From contig JADJOB010000002.1 of NCBI GenBank assembly GCA_016714025.1, positions 107,501 through 171,500 on the forward strand: a stretch of 64,000 bases of DNA. Reading direction: 5' to 3'. The stretch is from Saprospiraceae bacterium (GTDB taxonomy: Bacteria > Bacteroidota > Bacteroidia > Chitinophagales > Saprospiraceae). This document shows, in pieces, positions 10,046 through 18,506 of the stretch. The number at the start of each line of letters is the position of its first letter. The first letter of the stretch is position 1. The notes under the pieces were generated by a model, which worked only from the letters and a program-made list of their open reading frames with translations, was not told where the DNA came from and did no database searches. A program made the position numbers and the translations under genes.

Positions 10046-12481
10046 ATGGAACTCATTGACAACGCTTTTAAACAACTTGAAAAGGTTATTGAAGAAATAA
10101 AAACCTATGACAATAGCATTTTTAGCGAACAAGATAGTCGAATTAAAATAATAGATCGTATACTTATAGAAGTACTAGGGTATAGATTTGAAGATATATT
10201 AACGGAAGCTAGAGCTGGTATCGGCTTTCTGGACTATAAAATTATCATTGATAATTTACCTAAATTAGCAATTGAAGCTAAAAAGGATGGATTAGATTTT
10301 AATATTGACCAGTCATATAGTGGAAGAGCCTTTAATTTAAATGGCCCAGTTTTTAAAGACAAAACTGTTCAAGAAGGATTAGACCAATCTATATACTATT
10401 CAGCACACAATGGAATTGAGTTATCATGTTTGACTAATGGAAGAACATGGATTGTTTTTAGATCTAATCGTTTAGGTGATGGAAAACAGGTGCTTGATGG
10501 TAAGGGTTTTGTATTTAGCACTTTAGAAAGTGTTCAACATGAATTCAAGTTGTTTTATGAGTTATTGAGTCCTGAAGGAATAAGTGATTTGAGGTTTAGA
10601 GCACTTTTCCAAGAAGTGGAAGGTGCCGAAATAAGAAAAAAAGATTTTGCTAAGTCTATCAAAGATGAATATTCTCTTAAGGTCATCCCCAAAAAACAGC
10701 ACGCTCTTGATTTTGATCGTGTCATGAACGAATTTTTTTCCAAACTGACTGGTGATTCAGATCCTGATTTATTAAAAGAGTGTTTTGTGGAAACAAAGGA
10801 AAGTAAAGTAGCAGATAAGGAGCTTTTAAGAATTTCTGAGGACTTAATTAGAAGGGTACATTCACTTGAAACTGAGCAAGCAGAGCTGTTAACAGAAATT
10901 ATTGAAAAAGTCAGAACTACTAATCGACACGAATTTGTAATATTAATCGGAAGTAAGGGGGCGGGTAAGTCTACTTTCATACAAAGATTTTTTGAAAATG
11001 TTATTCAACAAGACTTGAGAGAACAATGTATCGTAATTAGAATTGATCTTGGATTAAGTGATGGCAATCTTTCAACTATTGTTGACTGGTTGAATACTAC
11101 TTTGCTTGAGGAGTGTGAACGCGTCCTTTATAATGGGAAGCCTTCCTTTGAAGAAATTCAAGGAATGTTTTATTTTGAGTACGATAGATTGCGAACAGGA
11201 AATTGGAATAAATTGTATGAAAGAGATAAGGATCAGTTCAAAATAGATTTTGGAAAACATATAGAAGAACGAAGAGAAACTAGGCCGTCAGAATATATAA
11301 AGCGGATGATAGGCGATATAACTAAGTCTCGACTTAAAGTTCCGTGTTTAGTTTTTGATAATACAGACCACTACAGCATCGAATTTCAAGAAACTGTATT
11401 TCAATATGCTCGATCTATATATGAAAGGGAAATATGTTTAGTTATTGTTCCAATTACTGATAAAACAAGCTGGCAACTTTCACAACAAGGAGCGATTCAA
11501 TCATTTGAAAATGAAGTGTTATACCTGCCGATGCCTAAACCAAAGAAAATAATCGAGAAGAGAATTGAATTTATACAAAAAAGAATTACTACAACCGGTA
11601 TCGAAAAAGGAAGATATTTTCTTGACAGAGGAATAAAATTAGAAATATCAAATATTGGTGAATTTGTCAAATTCCTTCAAAGTATTTTTTTATCAGATGA
11701 ATATGTAGCAAAATGGATTGGTCATTTCGCTAATTATGACATAAGAAGATGCCTTGAATTAACCAAAGATATAATTGCATCTCCGCATCTTTCTTTAGAC
11801 GAATTGTTGAAAACGTATATTACAGGGCATAGCGAAGAAAACGATAGAAAATATGAAATTAAGCCCTACAAAATTAAAAATGCCTTAATAAAAAGGGTAT
11901 ATACTAGTTATCCGATTAACAACCATCCTTTTATTCAAAATTTATTCTATTTGACAGGAAATCTAAATACTTCTCCAATTCTCTCGTTAAGAGCTTTGCA
12001 AGTTTTAATGGATAGAAGGAATGAAAGATCTAAGGAAGATAATTATATCAAAGTAGACCAAATACTTGATTACTTCAATGCTATGGGAATTGATAGATCT
12101 ATCACTTCGAAACATTTAGATTTACTTTTGAAAAAAGGTTTAATATACTCTTATGATCCGACTATCATTAATGTTAGCGATTCCAAGAAACTAGAGATAT
12201 CTCCTTCGGGCATTGAACATTATAATTGGTGCTTACATGATAATGAATATCTTTTTGACATGATTGAGGTTACACCAATAACTGAACAATCTATTTTTCA
12301 AAATATTGAAAGCAATTATTATTCGCATAACAGAAAAAATGTAATGTTGACTTTTATTGATTATATTCAAACGGAAGATCAAACTTTCTGTCAGGTGCCT
12401 TCTCATATTGCTTACAATGGTCAAGATTATATATTAAAGCGATTAAACCAAAGAAGAAAGCAAATAAATGGATGGACTTAA
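10046..12481 (+). CDS. Putative nuclease-P-loop ATPase with winged-helix tail, unknown family
   Basis: An 811-residue protein not recognised as a named family. The N-terminal 130 residues resemble HsdR-type or uncharacterised PD-(D/E)xK nuclease domains: FLDYKIII followed by LAIEAKK gives a D...ExK pattern. A P-loop NTPase follows, with Walker A GSKGAGKS at about 302-309 and a Walker B-like strand PCLVFDNTDHYS at about 430-441, as in KAP/STAND-type ATPases. Near the C-terminus, VDQILDYFNAMGI...SKHLDLLLKKGLI looks like a winged helix. It follows hsdR by 65 nt on the same strand and closes the defence operon. A nuclease-ATPase defence effector is the natural inference; no experiment supports it here. 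Confidence 0.75.
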   Translation: MELIDNAFKQLEKVIEEIKTYDNSIFSEQDSRIKIIDRILIEVLGYRFEDILTEARAGIGFLDYKIIIDNLPKLAIEAKKDGLDFNIDQSYSGRAFNLNGPVFKDKTVQEGLDQSIYYSAHNGIELSCLTNGRTWIVFRSNRLGDGKQVLDGKGFVFSTLESVQHEFKLFYELLSPEGISDLRFRALFQEVEGAEIRKKDFAKSIKDEYSLKVIPKKQHALDFDRVMNEFFSKLTGDSDPDLLKECFVETKESKVADKELLRISEDLIRRVHSLETEQAELLTEIIEKVRTTNRHEFVILIGSKGAGKSTFIQRFFENVIQQDLREQCIVIRIDLGLSDGNLSTIVDWLNTTLLEECERVLYNGKPSFEEIQGMFYFEYDRLRTGNWNKLYERDKDQFKIDFGKHIEERRETRPSEYIKRMIGDITKSRLKVPCLVFDNTDHYSIEFQETVFQYARSIYEREICLVIVPITDKTSWQLSQQGAIQSFENEVLYLPMPKPKKIIEKRIEFIQKRITTTGIEKGRYFLDRGIKLEISNIGEFVKFLQSIFLSDEYVAKWIGHFANYDIRRCLELTKDIIASPHLSLDELLKTYITGHSEENDRKYEIKPYKIKNALIKRVYTSYPINNHPFIQNLFYLTGNLNTSPILSLRALQVLMDRRNERSKEDNYIKVDQILDYFNAMGIDRSITSKHLDLLLKKGLIYSYDPTIINVSDSKKLEISPSGIEHYNWCLHDNEYLFDMIEVTPITEQSIFQNIESNYYSHNRKNVMLTFIDYIQTEDQTFCQVPSHIAYNGQDYILKRLNQRRKQINGWT

Positions 12482-12506
12482 ATTAATTCAGATAGTTTAA
12501 TTCACC

Positions 12507-13007
12507 TTAATTTATCCAATACCAAACTAATGCCAATGATAAGGTATCAAAAATAGCCATATTCCTATCCTCACTTGTCCAGAGATTGCGTGCTTTAGGC
12601 CGACGCGTTTCAAGCTGTTTAAATTCCGTCAATAGCCATTGAGAGATTTCAAATTTTGTACTTACGCCAAAATTTTCAAATACATCCCGGATTTGGTCGC
12701 GTGAAATTTGAGCCACTTGTCGGTGGTGCGATTCGGCAAATGCTGTTATTTTATTAATGAGATTCCTGATTCTATTTCCGGTTCTTGATGATTTTGCTTC
12801 TGGATTTAATAAGATTAAGACTGTCGGTTGAAAATAATTCATAGAGTCCTTTATTTTATTAAGGATACGAAAGTTGCAAATCGGATTAATTCTAACAACT
12901 CCATAATCTAAAAGCTGACGTGGGCCATTCATATAGACATAGCCAAAGCCATTGGCATTGGGATAAATTGCGTACACAATTTTTTGTTTTTCATTTTTTA
13001 CATTCAT
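12507..13007 (-). CDS. RuvC/RNase H-fold protein, degenerate active site
   Basis: A 166-residue protein with the overall RuvC resolvase pattern: a first strand (VYAIYPNANGFGYVYMNG), a middle acidic strand (PTVLILLNPEA) and a C-terminal acidic helix (EDRNMAIFDTLSLALVWYW). In RuvC the first strand carries an invariant catalytic Asp (IDPG); here the matching position reads IYPN, so that Asp is missing and activity as a nuclease is doubtful. It starts 6 nt after the XRE gene on the same strand, so the two form a small operon convergent with the defence operon. Its role is unknown; island regulation or DNA structure recognition are guesses. Confidence 0.6.
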   Translation of the reverse strand: MNVKNEKQKIVYAIYPNANGFGYVYMNGPRQLLDYGVVRINPICNFRILNKIKDSMNYFQPTVLILLNPEAKSSRTGNRIRNLINKITAFAESHHRQVAQISRDQIRDVFENFGVSTKFEISQWLLTEFKQLETRRPKARNLWTSEDRNMAIFDTLSLALVWYWIN

Positions 13008-13013
13008 TGGATT

Positions 13014-13349
13014 TTATCTTGTTAATCTTTTAATAGTTTCTTCAAGGAATTTAATTCTTTGGGTGCTCTTTAATGTTATTTGCTCTTTTTTTAATTCAGG
13101 TACCAGTTTGATTATCCTCTGTATAAGTTTTAATTTAATAATCTGAGATTCCTGCTCGAAGAAGGATTCAATCGGGACATTAAACAGGTGATGATATAAA
13201 AGTAAAAGTTCAATACTAGGTGTTCTTTGTCCTTTCTCATATCTGGATATGTTAGAGTAATCTGGTAGATCCAATATGAAAGCGATATCTTCCTGGATTA
13301 AACCTGATCTTTTTCTATAAACTTTTAAATAATTTGGTGGTGAGGACAT
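13014..13349 (-). CDS. XRE-family helix-turn-helix regulator
   Basis: A 111-residue DNA-binding protein. Residues about 7-62 form a Cro/CI-type helix-turn-helix (LKVYRKRSGLIQEDIAFILD, then ISRYEKGQRTPSIELL), followed by a helical, Lys-rich tail (KLVPELKKEQITLKSTQR) that may dimerise. It is upstream of, and almost contiguous with, the RuvC-like gene. It probably regulates its own operon, and possibly neighbouring modules, from the 13350-13800 intergenic region. Confidence 0.85.
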   Translation of the reverse strand: MSSPPNYLKVYRKRSGLIQEDIAFILDLPDYSNISRYEKGQRTPSIELLLLYHHLFNVPIESFFEQESQIIKLKLIQRIIKLVPELKKEQITLKSTQRIKFLEETIKRLTR

Positions 13350-13418
13350 AAATTAAAATGGGCACCAGGTATGATTTCCCTGATGCCCTAAGTTTATTCC
13401 TTTAATGTTATCAATCGT

Positions 13419-13445
13419 AGACGGTAGAAATTGCCAATTTGTCAA
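13419..13445 (+). repeat. Dispersed motif copy A (GACGGTAGAAATTG...)
   Basis: First of three copies of a motif whose core is AGACGGTAGAAATTG followed by a CCA(A/G)-rich partly palindromic half. The other copies are at 14802-14829 (same orientation) and 29141-29168 (opposite orientation). Copies A and B are direct repeats that bracket the DUF4268-like gene. Confidence 0.7.
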
Positions 13446-13586
13446 TTTTTTCGCCCGAGATCCACGCTTTGTTTTAAATCTATACTTCAAAGAGTATCCG
13501 GTTAAGCCAAAATGGTATAACAGGAGCTTCCGCACCCGTCGGAACCCAGATTCTGCGAATATTGAAGGTGATCGCAGATTGCAATC

Positions 13587-13608
13587 CAACGGTGCAAAGG
13601 CACCGTTG
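13587..13608. repeat. Perfect 9-bp hairpin
   Basis: CAACGGTGC, a 4-nt AAAG loop and GCACCGTTG form a perfect stem-loop. No T-run follows on either strand, so it is not a classical terminator. It may be a recombination or regulatory structure. Confidence 0.6.
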
Positions 13609-13800
13609 CCAATGATTTTAAATCCGATTACACAATTCATAATCGAAGTTAGAGAGGATGTATCTGAAGTCCCGATGTTAAACCATACAGTCCTTCTTGA
13701 TACTCTTATTTTATCATAGTCAATTGCATATTGTCAAGTCGCAGTTTCCCTATATTTGCTTATTAATGCATTTTTCATTATTTGTGCTAATATAAAAAGT

Positions 13801-14721
13801 ATGAGTCTAGGTAAACTTAAAAAGGTTGAATTAAGAGAAGGATGGAAACATGAAGCTATGGATTTCACCAAATGGTTAGCTCAAGAAGAAAACCTTTTAT
13901 TATTGAGCAATGAGATTGGATTTGACATCAAGCTAATACAAACCGAAGCGAAAGTCGGTAGTTTTAATGTTGATATTCTTGGTGAAGAAGAAAATACTGG
14001 ACATAAAATAATCATAGAAAATCAATTAGAAATAACAAACCACGATCATTTGGGTAAAATTATTACTTATGCTTCCGGTTATGATGCCCGAATTATTATT
14101 TGGGTTGTAAAAGATGTAAGAGAAGAACACCGACGTGCAATTGATTGGCTTAATGAAAATACGAATGAAGAGATTGGTTTTTATTTATTAAAAATTGAGT
14201 TGTGGCAAATTGCAGATTCACCACTCGCACCTAAGTTTGAGATTATCTCTAAGCCAAATGATTGGGCAAAAGCAGTAAAAAATTCTGTGGAAAGTACCGA
14301 GCTTACTGATACAAAGATTAAACAATTGCAATTCTGGGATGCATTTAAAAGCTATGCCCAACAAACAAACACAACTCTTCGTTTCCAAAAGAGCTATCCT
14401 CAACATTGGACTCACATCAGCATTGGAAGTAGTGATTGTCATATTTCACTTACAATAAATTCAAGGGAGAATCTATTTGGGGTTGAATTATATATTCCTG
14501 ATAATAAAGACTTATATTCAAAGTTAAGTGGTGTAAAAAGCCAGATAGAAGCTGAGCTTAGTGAAAAGCTAGAGTGGATGGAACTTCCCGAAAAAAAGGC
14601 GAGCCGTATTAAAGTATCATATACCGGATATTTCGAACAAGAGAAAAATTGGGAAACCTACTTTTCATGGCTTCTGGGTGTTGCTGAGAAATTCAAATTA
14701 GTTTTTCCTAAATATTTTTAA
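13801..14721 (+). CDS. DUF4268-like protein with restriction-nuclease-like N-terminus
   Basis: A 306-residue protein. The N-terminal half shows a nuclease-like strand pair, FNVDILGEE then HKIIIENQLE, a D...ExQ variant of the PD-(D/E)xK core. The C-terminal half (about 185-306, with FWDAFKSYAQQ, HWTHISIGSSD, VELYIPDN and LEWMELPEKKASRI) matches the DUF4268 pattern. I chose the ATG at 13801, not the in-frame ATG at 13756, because the family-like sequence begins at GKLKKVELREGW just after it and an A-rich stretch precedes it. Such proteins are common in defence islands and mobile elements. The role is unknown; DNA cleavage is only inferred. Confidence 0.8.
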   Translation: MSLGKLKKVELREGWKHEAMDFTKWLAQEENLLLLSNEIGFDIKLIQTEAKVGSFNVDILGEEENTGHKIIIENQLEITNHDHLGKIITYASGYDARIIIWVVKDVREEHRRAIDWLNENTNEEIGFYLLKIELWQIADSPLAPKFEIISKPNDWAKAVKNSVESTELTDTKIKQLQFWDAFKSYAQQTNTTLRFQKSYPQHWTHISIGSSDCHISLTINSRENLFGVELYIPDNKDLYSKLSGVKSQIEAELSEKLEWMELPEKKASRIKVSYTGYFEQEKNWETYFSWLLGVAEKFKLVFPKYF

Positions 14722-14789
14722 TTCTGCTATACTTGTCTGTATTAGTGGGTGGTGTATTAAAAGTTCGGAAACCCACACACTACGCCCGC
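14708..14789 (-). pseudogene. Remnant of a serine recombinase 3' end
   Basis: On the minus strand this reads GRSVWVSELL...PLIQTSIAELKNI-stop. It aligns without gaps to the last residues of the intact serine recombinase at 15781-17505 (GSSVWVSELIMLHSLVKISITELRG...). The nucleotide match includes a 20-nt run at 14762-14781 and stops abruptly at 14789. The fragment overlaps the 3' end of the DUF4268-like gene. It is best read as a scar of an earlier related recombinase, or as a mobile 3' tail. Confidence 0.7.
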
Positions 14790-14840
14790 CAGACCTTGTC
14801 AAGACGGTAGAAATTGTCAGTCTGGCAAGTTTGCAAACTT
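14788..14840 (+). promoter_or_regulatory. Inverted repeat and palindromic operator-like site, with motif copy B
   Basis: GCCAGAC (14788-14794) and GTCTGGC (14820-14826) form a perfect inverted repeat around motif copy B (14802-14829). A perfect 14-bp palindrome AAGTTTGCAAACTT (14827-14840) abuts the ATG at 14842 with a single base between. A repressor bound there would block translation or transcription start of the unknown gene pair downstream. Confidence 0.55.
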
Positions 14841-14841
14841 T

Positions 14842-15336
14842 ATGGCATTTGATCAATTATCACAACAAAATAATACTGAAAAAATAAAAAGCGAAAAAAT
14901 AATCCAAAAATTAGGGTTAAAGGCAGGTATGGAACTTTCGCTCCTCAAACAATCTCTGAGTAGTAATTCAGCTGTAAATGTTGGTTCTAAATTGGAAGGA
15001 AAATTAAAACGAGATGTTAGTATCGGCCTTCCTATTGAATTTGATAATAATACAAATACAAGCAATATAAAAAGCATTAGAGTAGAAAAAGGGAAATATC
15101 TAGTAGAAACAGCAACATCTATTTATGAAATTTTAAATTATATCCCTGAAAAAGAAGTCAACAACATCTTAAAATTTGACTCGTTTGAAACACAAAAAGG
15201 CTCTGTTTATAAGATTCTAGAAAATGGACAAGCTCAGAGAATTAAAAATATTTTGGATGATCCAAATTATATGGGTGAAGATAAGGGCGAGAAGAAAGAA
15301 AGAAAGAGAACCTTCAGACATAATGTTGTTTTATGA
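14842..15336 (+). CDS. Hypothetical protein, first gene of an overlapping pair
   Basis: A 164-residue, Lys/Glu/Asn-rich soluble protein with no signal peptide or membrane segment and no family I recognise. The C-terminus is strongly basic (KGEKKERKRTFRHN). The ATG at 14842 lies immediately after a palindromic operator-like site. Its stop at 15334-15336 overlaps the start of the next gene by 14 nt, which suggests coupled translation and a two-component unit such as toxin-antitoxin or a regulatory pair. That idea rests on gene organisation only. Confidence 0.6.
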   Translation: MAFDQLSQQNNTEKIKSEKIIQKLGLKAGMELSLLKQSLSSNSAVNVGSKLEGKLKRDVSIGLPIEFDNNTNTSNIKSIRVEKGKYLVETATSIYEILNYIPEKEVNNILKFDSFETQKGSVYKILENGQAQRIKNILDDPNYMGEDKGEKKERKRTFRHNVVL

Positions 15337-15754
15337 CGAAAAGAAAGCCGGTAGTGGATGGCTTAACGATTTTAGCGCAACGGATGCAAAAAGTGATAAG
15401 ACTGTTTCGCAGTCAATAGATATCGGGGTATATAAAAAGATTGATGAAAAAACTTACCAATTAGTCAGAAATAACACTGATTTAGATTCTTCATTTATAT
15501 TTATAAGAGTAAGAAAGGACGACTCTTTTAAATTAAAGGAATCTCTTGACCTTCAAGAACTTAAGGATTTTCAAAAACGAACAATGATGGTTGAAAATAA
15601 GGGACTTGGCATTATAATTCCGAGTGAAGGAGGTAATATTACCAATATACCAGCAATAGGCTTAAACACTGTTGATTATAGGTATGGTAGTAATGGAAAA
15701 ATTTCAAGTATGCATACAGGAAATAAAGTAGTTTCGTTAAAAGAAAGAATTTAA
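15323..15754 (+). CDS. Hypothetical protein, second gene of an overlapping pair
   Basis: A 143-residue protein. The open frame extends upstream to 15224, but the extension is an implausible out-of-frame shadow of the previous gene, so the ATG at 15323 (MLFYDEKKAGSGWLND) is preferred. It is rich in charged residues and has no membrane segment; I recognise no family. It overlaps the upstream gene by 14 nt. The convergent serine recombinase ends 27 nt after its stop. Confidence 0.55.
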   Translation: MLFYDEKKAGSGWLNDFSATDAKSDKTVSQSIDIGVYKKIDEKTYQLVRNNTDLDSSFIFIRVRKDDSFKLKESLDLQELKDFQKRTMMVENKGLGIIIPSEGGNITNIPAIGLNTVDYRYGSNGKISSMHTGNKVVSLKERI

Positions 15755-15780
15755 AAAGTATCTTGAAAATCATAAAGACA

Positions 15781-17505
15781 TTAAATAGCAAAACCCCTAA
15801 GTTCTGTTATACTTATCTTTACTAGCGAATGGAGCATAATAAGTTCGGAAACCCACACACTAGACCCGCATAATGTGTGTTCGCTTCTTTCAAGAAGCTT
15901 AAATCCATTTTTGGCTTTGTATGTAAGGGTATCATCAAATAAATTGAGTTCGGAAAAGACTTTTTGCATGAGTTCTTCTTTTTCAAACGGAAGTGCATAA
16001 TAATAATATAAATAAGCATCTTTTAAGAGTTCGGAAAGAATCACAAGGTCTTTGACTACTTCATCAATCGCAATGTCGGATGCGTTTTCTTCATTATGCA
16101 AATTCTGGAGACGTTCCATTAACTTTGATTCTTCCTGAATGAAGCTTTCCGGAGTGTAAACTGTGCTTTTTAGTAATGGCAATCTGTTTTCTCGAAGGTA
16201 AGCAAGGTCTTCACGGACTTTACTCTTTTGGCGTTCAGTTTGCTCTAGGGACTTTTGTCGCTTAGATTCGAGGATTTTCAAATCGGTTTTTAAAAGCTTG
16301 TCAATTTCTTCAAGTTCTTGCTCAGAATAATATAGCTTACTCATAAGTTCACCTACCTTACCTTCAATGAATTTTGCATTAATACTTTTATTTGGATTAA
16401 GGCAATTCTTTTCACATCTTGCGCCGTAATAAGTTATGCCCTTTTGTACATAGGGTGTATAAATACGCTGACAACTTCCGCAACGAATCATGCCACGATA
16501 TGGCAATTTGAGTTTTTCGGTATAATGAACACTGACTCGTTTTTTCGCTAAAATTGACTGAACGCGATTAAAAAGTTCTCTGCTTACAATTGGTTGATGA
16601 CTATTGCTGAGACGTAATCCATTATCAGAATCCTTGTCATTAATCATTCCAATATAGAATGGATTACTAAGAATTCGATGAATTTGTTGATATGTCGGTA
16701 TTCTGCAAATCGGTTCAAGTTTTATTTCTTCATCAGATAGCATTTCTGAAGAAGTTCTTCTCCGCCTTGAAGGAGACATTGTGAGTCCTTGTTCTTTAGC
16801 CCATTCTGTTAAATCATGAAGACTCCATGTGCCTTCAGAATATTTTTCAAACATTGCTTTAATTACTGGAGCTTTAATTGGATCAATTGGTTTATGTTCC
16901 GCTTTCCCTACATTTAAATATCCAACCGGAGCACGGTAGGTACAAATTCCTTCTTGACGGAGCTTTTTATTTTGATTTGAAACTTTCTCACTTATTACTC
17001 TGGAATAATGCTGAGCAAACATTGAATCCACATCCATGTGAAGCTCTCCGGCACTGCTATCAGAATCATATTGAGCTTGCACAAATCGAATATCAACTCC
17101 TTGTTTCATTAATTTACGCAAAACACTATCATCATTTTTATTCCGACTTGCTCTATCCCAACACAGGAAAATAACTCCTTTAAAATATCCTTCCTTCAAG
17201 TATTTTATCAATCTCAAGAATTTTGGTCTTTCAATCTTATATGTGACATTTCCAGACGCATCAATTTCAAAATCCTCATCCTCTTTAAATCCAGTATGGC
17301 TCTCTCTTATGATACCGCCCTTGCAAAAGTTATCAATATCCACAGAAGCTATTGAAAGATGATTTGTCTTAGCAAATGGAATTGCTTCACTTACTTGGTA
17401 TGCTAAAGAATTTTTTTGATTATCAACATCATCCGTACTTTTACGATTGTAGCTCAAGTAGTGATTTTTATATGGTTTTTCGATTTCCGTTGTTTTCATT
17501 GGCAT
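15781..17505 (-). CDS. Large serine recombinase
   Basis: Site-specific recombinase of the large serine family (574 residues). The resolvase catalytic domain (about 14-180) has the nucleophile in YNRKSTDD (Ser23) and the conserved WDRASRN segment. The recombinase domain follows, with its DNA-binding loop PVGYLN. A Cys4 zinc ribbon is visible as CGSC...YYGARCEKNC, then a long coiled coil (about 395-470) and a short conserved tail VWVSELIM. Such enzymes insert and excise elements between short att sites. The same tail occurs as a gene-less remnant at 14708-14789. It is the last gene of a minus-strand operon with a 59-residue gene and a replication-like gene. Confidence 0.92.
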   Translation of the reverse strand: MPMKTTEIEKPYKNHYLSYNRKSTDDVDNQKNSLAYQVSEAIPFAKTNHLSIASVDIDNFCKGGIIRESHTGFKEDEDFEIDASGNVTYKIERPKFLRLIKYLKEGYFKGVIFLCWDRASRNKNDDSVLRKLMKQGVDIRFVQAQYDSDSSAGELHMDVDSMFAQHYSRVISEKVSNQNKKLRQEGICTYRAPVGYLNVGKAEHKPIDPIKAPVIKAMFEKYSEGTWSLHDLTEWAKEQGLTMSPSRRRRTSSEMLSDEEIKLEPICRIPTYQQIHRILSNPFYIGMINDKDSDNGLRLSNSHQPIVSRELFNRVQSILAKKRVSVHYTEKLKLPYRGMIRCGSCQRIYTPYVQKGITYYGARCEKNCLNPNKSINAKFIEGKVGELMSKLYYSEQELEEIDKLLKTDLKILESKRQKSLEQTERQKSKVREDLAYLRENRLPLLKSTVYTPESFIQEESKLMERLQNLHNEENASDIAIDEVVKDLVILSELLKDAYLYYYYALPFEKEELMQKVFSELNLFDDTLTYKAKNGFKLLERSEHTLCGSSVWVSELIMLHSLVKISITELRGFAI

Positions 17506-17512
17506 TATTATA

Positions 17513-17692
17513 TTATACTACATTTTTATCCGATAGTTGCCTTTTTAACTCCTCAATAGAATATCCTTCAGAAACAAGTCTATTTCGTATTTTTTGTAGA
17601 AGAGAACAAAGGCCGGAAATATTTTCCAATTCCACATCTGAAAAAATTGTTTCATTTTTGGGATTGAGTTCCATGGCTTTAAATCTTTTCAT
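17513..17692 (-). CDS. Small hypothetical protein (59 aa) in the recombinase operon
   Basis: The frame starts at ATG 17692, inside the last codons of the upstream replication-like gene (14-nt overlap), and stops at 17513, 7 nt before the recombinase start. The product begins MKRFKAMELNPKNETIF and has a helical second half (GLCSLLQKIRNRLVSEGYS, IEELKRQLSDK). The tight packing on both sides supports a real gene. Function unknown; a recombination directionality factor or recombinase accessory protein is a plausible but unproven role. Confidence 0.6.
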   Translation of the reverse strand: MKRFKAMELNPKNETIFSDVELENISGLCSLLQKIRNRLVSEGYSIEELKRQLSDKNVV

Positions 17693-18473
17693 TATTGGTA
17701 ATCCTCCTAATCAAAGAATTAAAATATGCTCCACGATTTTTAATTGCGGTCTTTAATTCGTGTTCTTTGAAAACACGCCATACTTTTTCTAGAGTATCTC
17801 TGCCATAGTTGTTAAAAGTAGATAAAATGAAATTTATATGTCTTTCATTAAGGCTGGAGGCAATATTTAAGCAAAGTTGTTCATCAAGATTTCGAGGTTC
17901 GAAATCCGATAACTTCGTTCTTGGCTTAATTGAAATCGATATATCATTTTCTTTATCATTATCGATATCAGAAGTTCTGCCATCAGTATTGACTGAAAAA
18001 GCTAAAGCAACAGATTTTATCTTGCTTTTTAGTTCAATAAAGTTCTGACATTCACAACCAAAGCTCTGCTCATGTTCTGCTTCACTAATGACAGATTGCA
18101 AATCAGAAGTTCTGCTTTCATCTGTTTCAAAGAATCTATCGATGGAATTAATTTGCCCTGTAGGTAAAATGAATTCACCAAAACGAACTTCAAAAGAACC
18201 TCTGCTTCCGGTTCTTCTCTTATAGTACAGACACTTCTTCTGCTTCAAAGCTAGAAGTATTTTATTGATAGAATTTTCAGACTTCCTTCCTTTATAAAGA
18301 TCTGTTGAAATGTCTATCAAACTTGTAATGGTAATCCCATAAGGATTAGCATTAAGCCGGAGCCAGTTATATACCTGCATTTCACTAAGAGTAATTACTC
18401 CATTGCGAAAATCCGAAGATATTTTTCTTGGAAATGGTATCCAGTTTGAAAGTTTCTTTTCTTCATTGCTCAT
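17679..18473 (-). CDS. Winged-helix replication-initiator-like protein
   Basis: A 264-residue protein. The N-terminal part (WIPFPRKISSDFRNGVITLSEMQVYNWLRLNANPYGI, ISTDLYKGRKSENSINKILLALKQKKCLYYKRRTG) has the layout of a phage or plasmid replication protein winged helix, where an HTH is followed by a basic wing. The rest is Ser/Glu-rich, with a helical C-terminus (HINFILSTFNNYGRDTLEKVWRVFKEHE). It starts a three-gene minus-strand operon ending in the serine recombinase and is divergent from the VirD4-like gene. The role in replication or element control is inferred from the fold pattern and context. Confidence 0.6.
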   Translation of the reverse strand: MSNEEKKLSNWIPFPRKISSDFRNGVITLSEMQVYNWLRLNANPYGITITSLIDISTDLYKGRKSENSINKILLALKQKKCLYYKRRTGSRGSFEVRFGEFILPTGQINSIDRFFETDESRTSDLQSVISEAEHEQSFGCECQNFIELKSKIKSVALAFSVNTDGRTSDIDNDKENDISISIKPRTKLSDFEPRNLDEQLCLNIASSLNERHINFILSTFNNYGRDTLEKVWRVFKEHELKTAIKNRGAYFNSLIRRITNNEKI

Positions 18474-18506
18474 TCAAATAATTTTAAGCAGGAGAGTAGT
18501 AATGAC

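Larger units (their letters stand above)
13350..13800. other. Intergenic region with repeats; no convincing gene
   Basis: Open frames exist on both strands (13405-13719 plus, 13353-13640 minus), but they overlap each other and the repeat elements below, and neither resembles a known protein. The minus-strand frame contains a basic, recombinase-tail-like stretch (FRRVRKLLLYHFGLTGYS) and may be a remnant of a recombinase 3' end. The region also holds one copy of the GACGGTAGAAATTG motif and a 9-bp perfect hairpin, and must hold the promoters of the divergent XRE and DUF4268-like genes. Confidence 0.4.

Noticed and set aside
13353..13719. Two overlapping open frames as genes
   Set aside because: They overlap each other and repeat elements, lack recognisable families and have no supporting context.
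15224..15322. N-terminal extension of the second unknown gene, or a frameshift joining both genes
   Set aside because: The extension is an out-of-frame copy of the upstream coding sequence; two coupled genes with a 14-nt overlap explain the data better.
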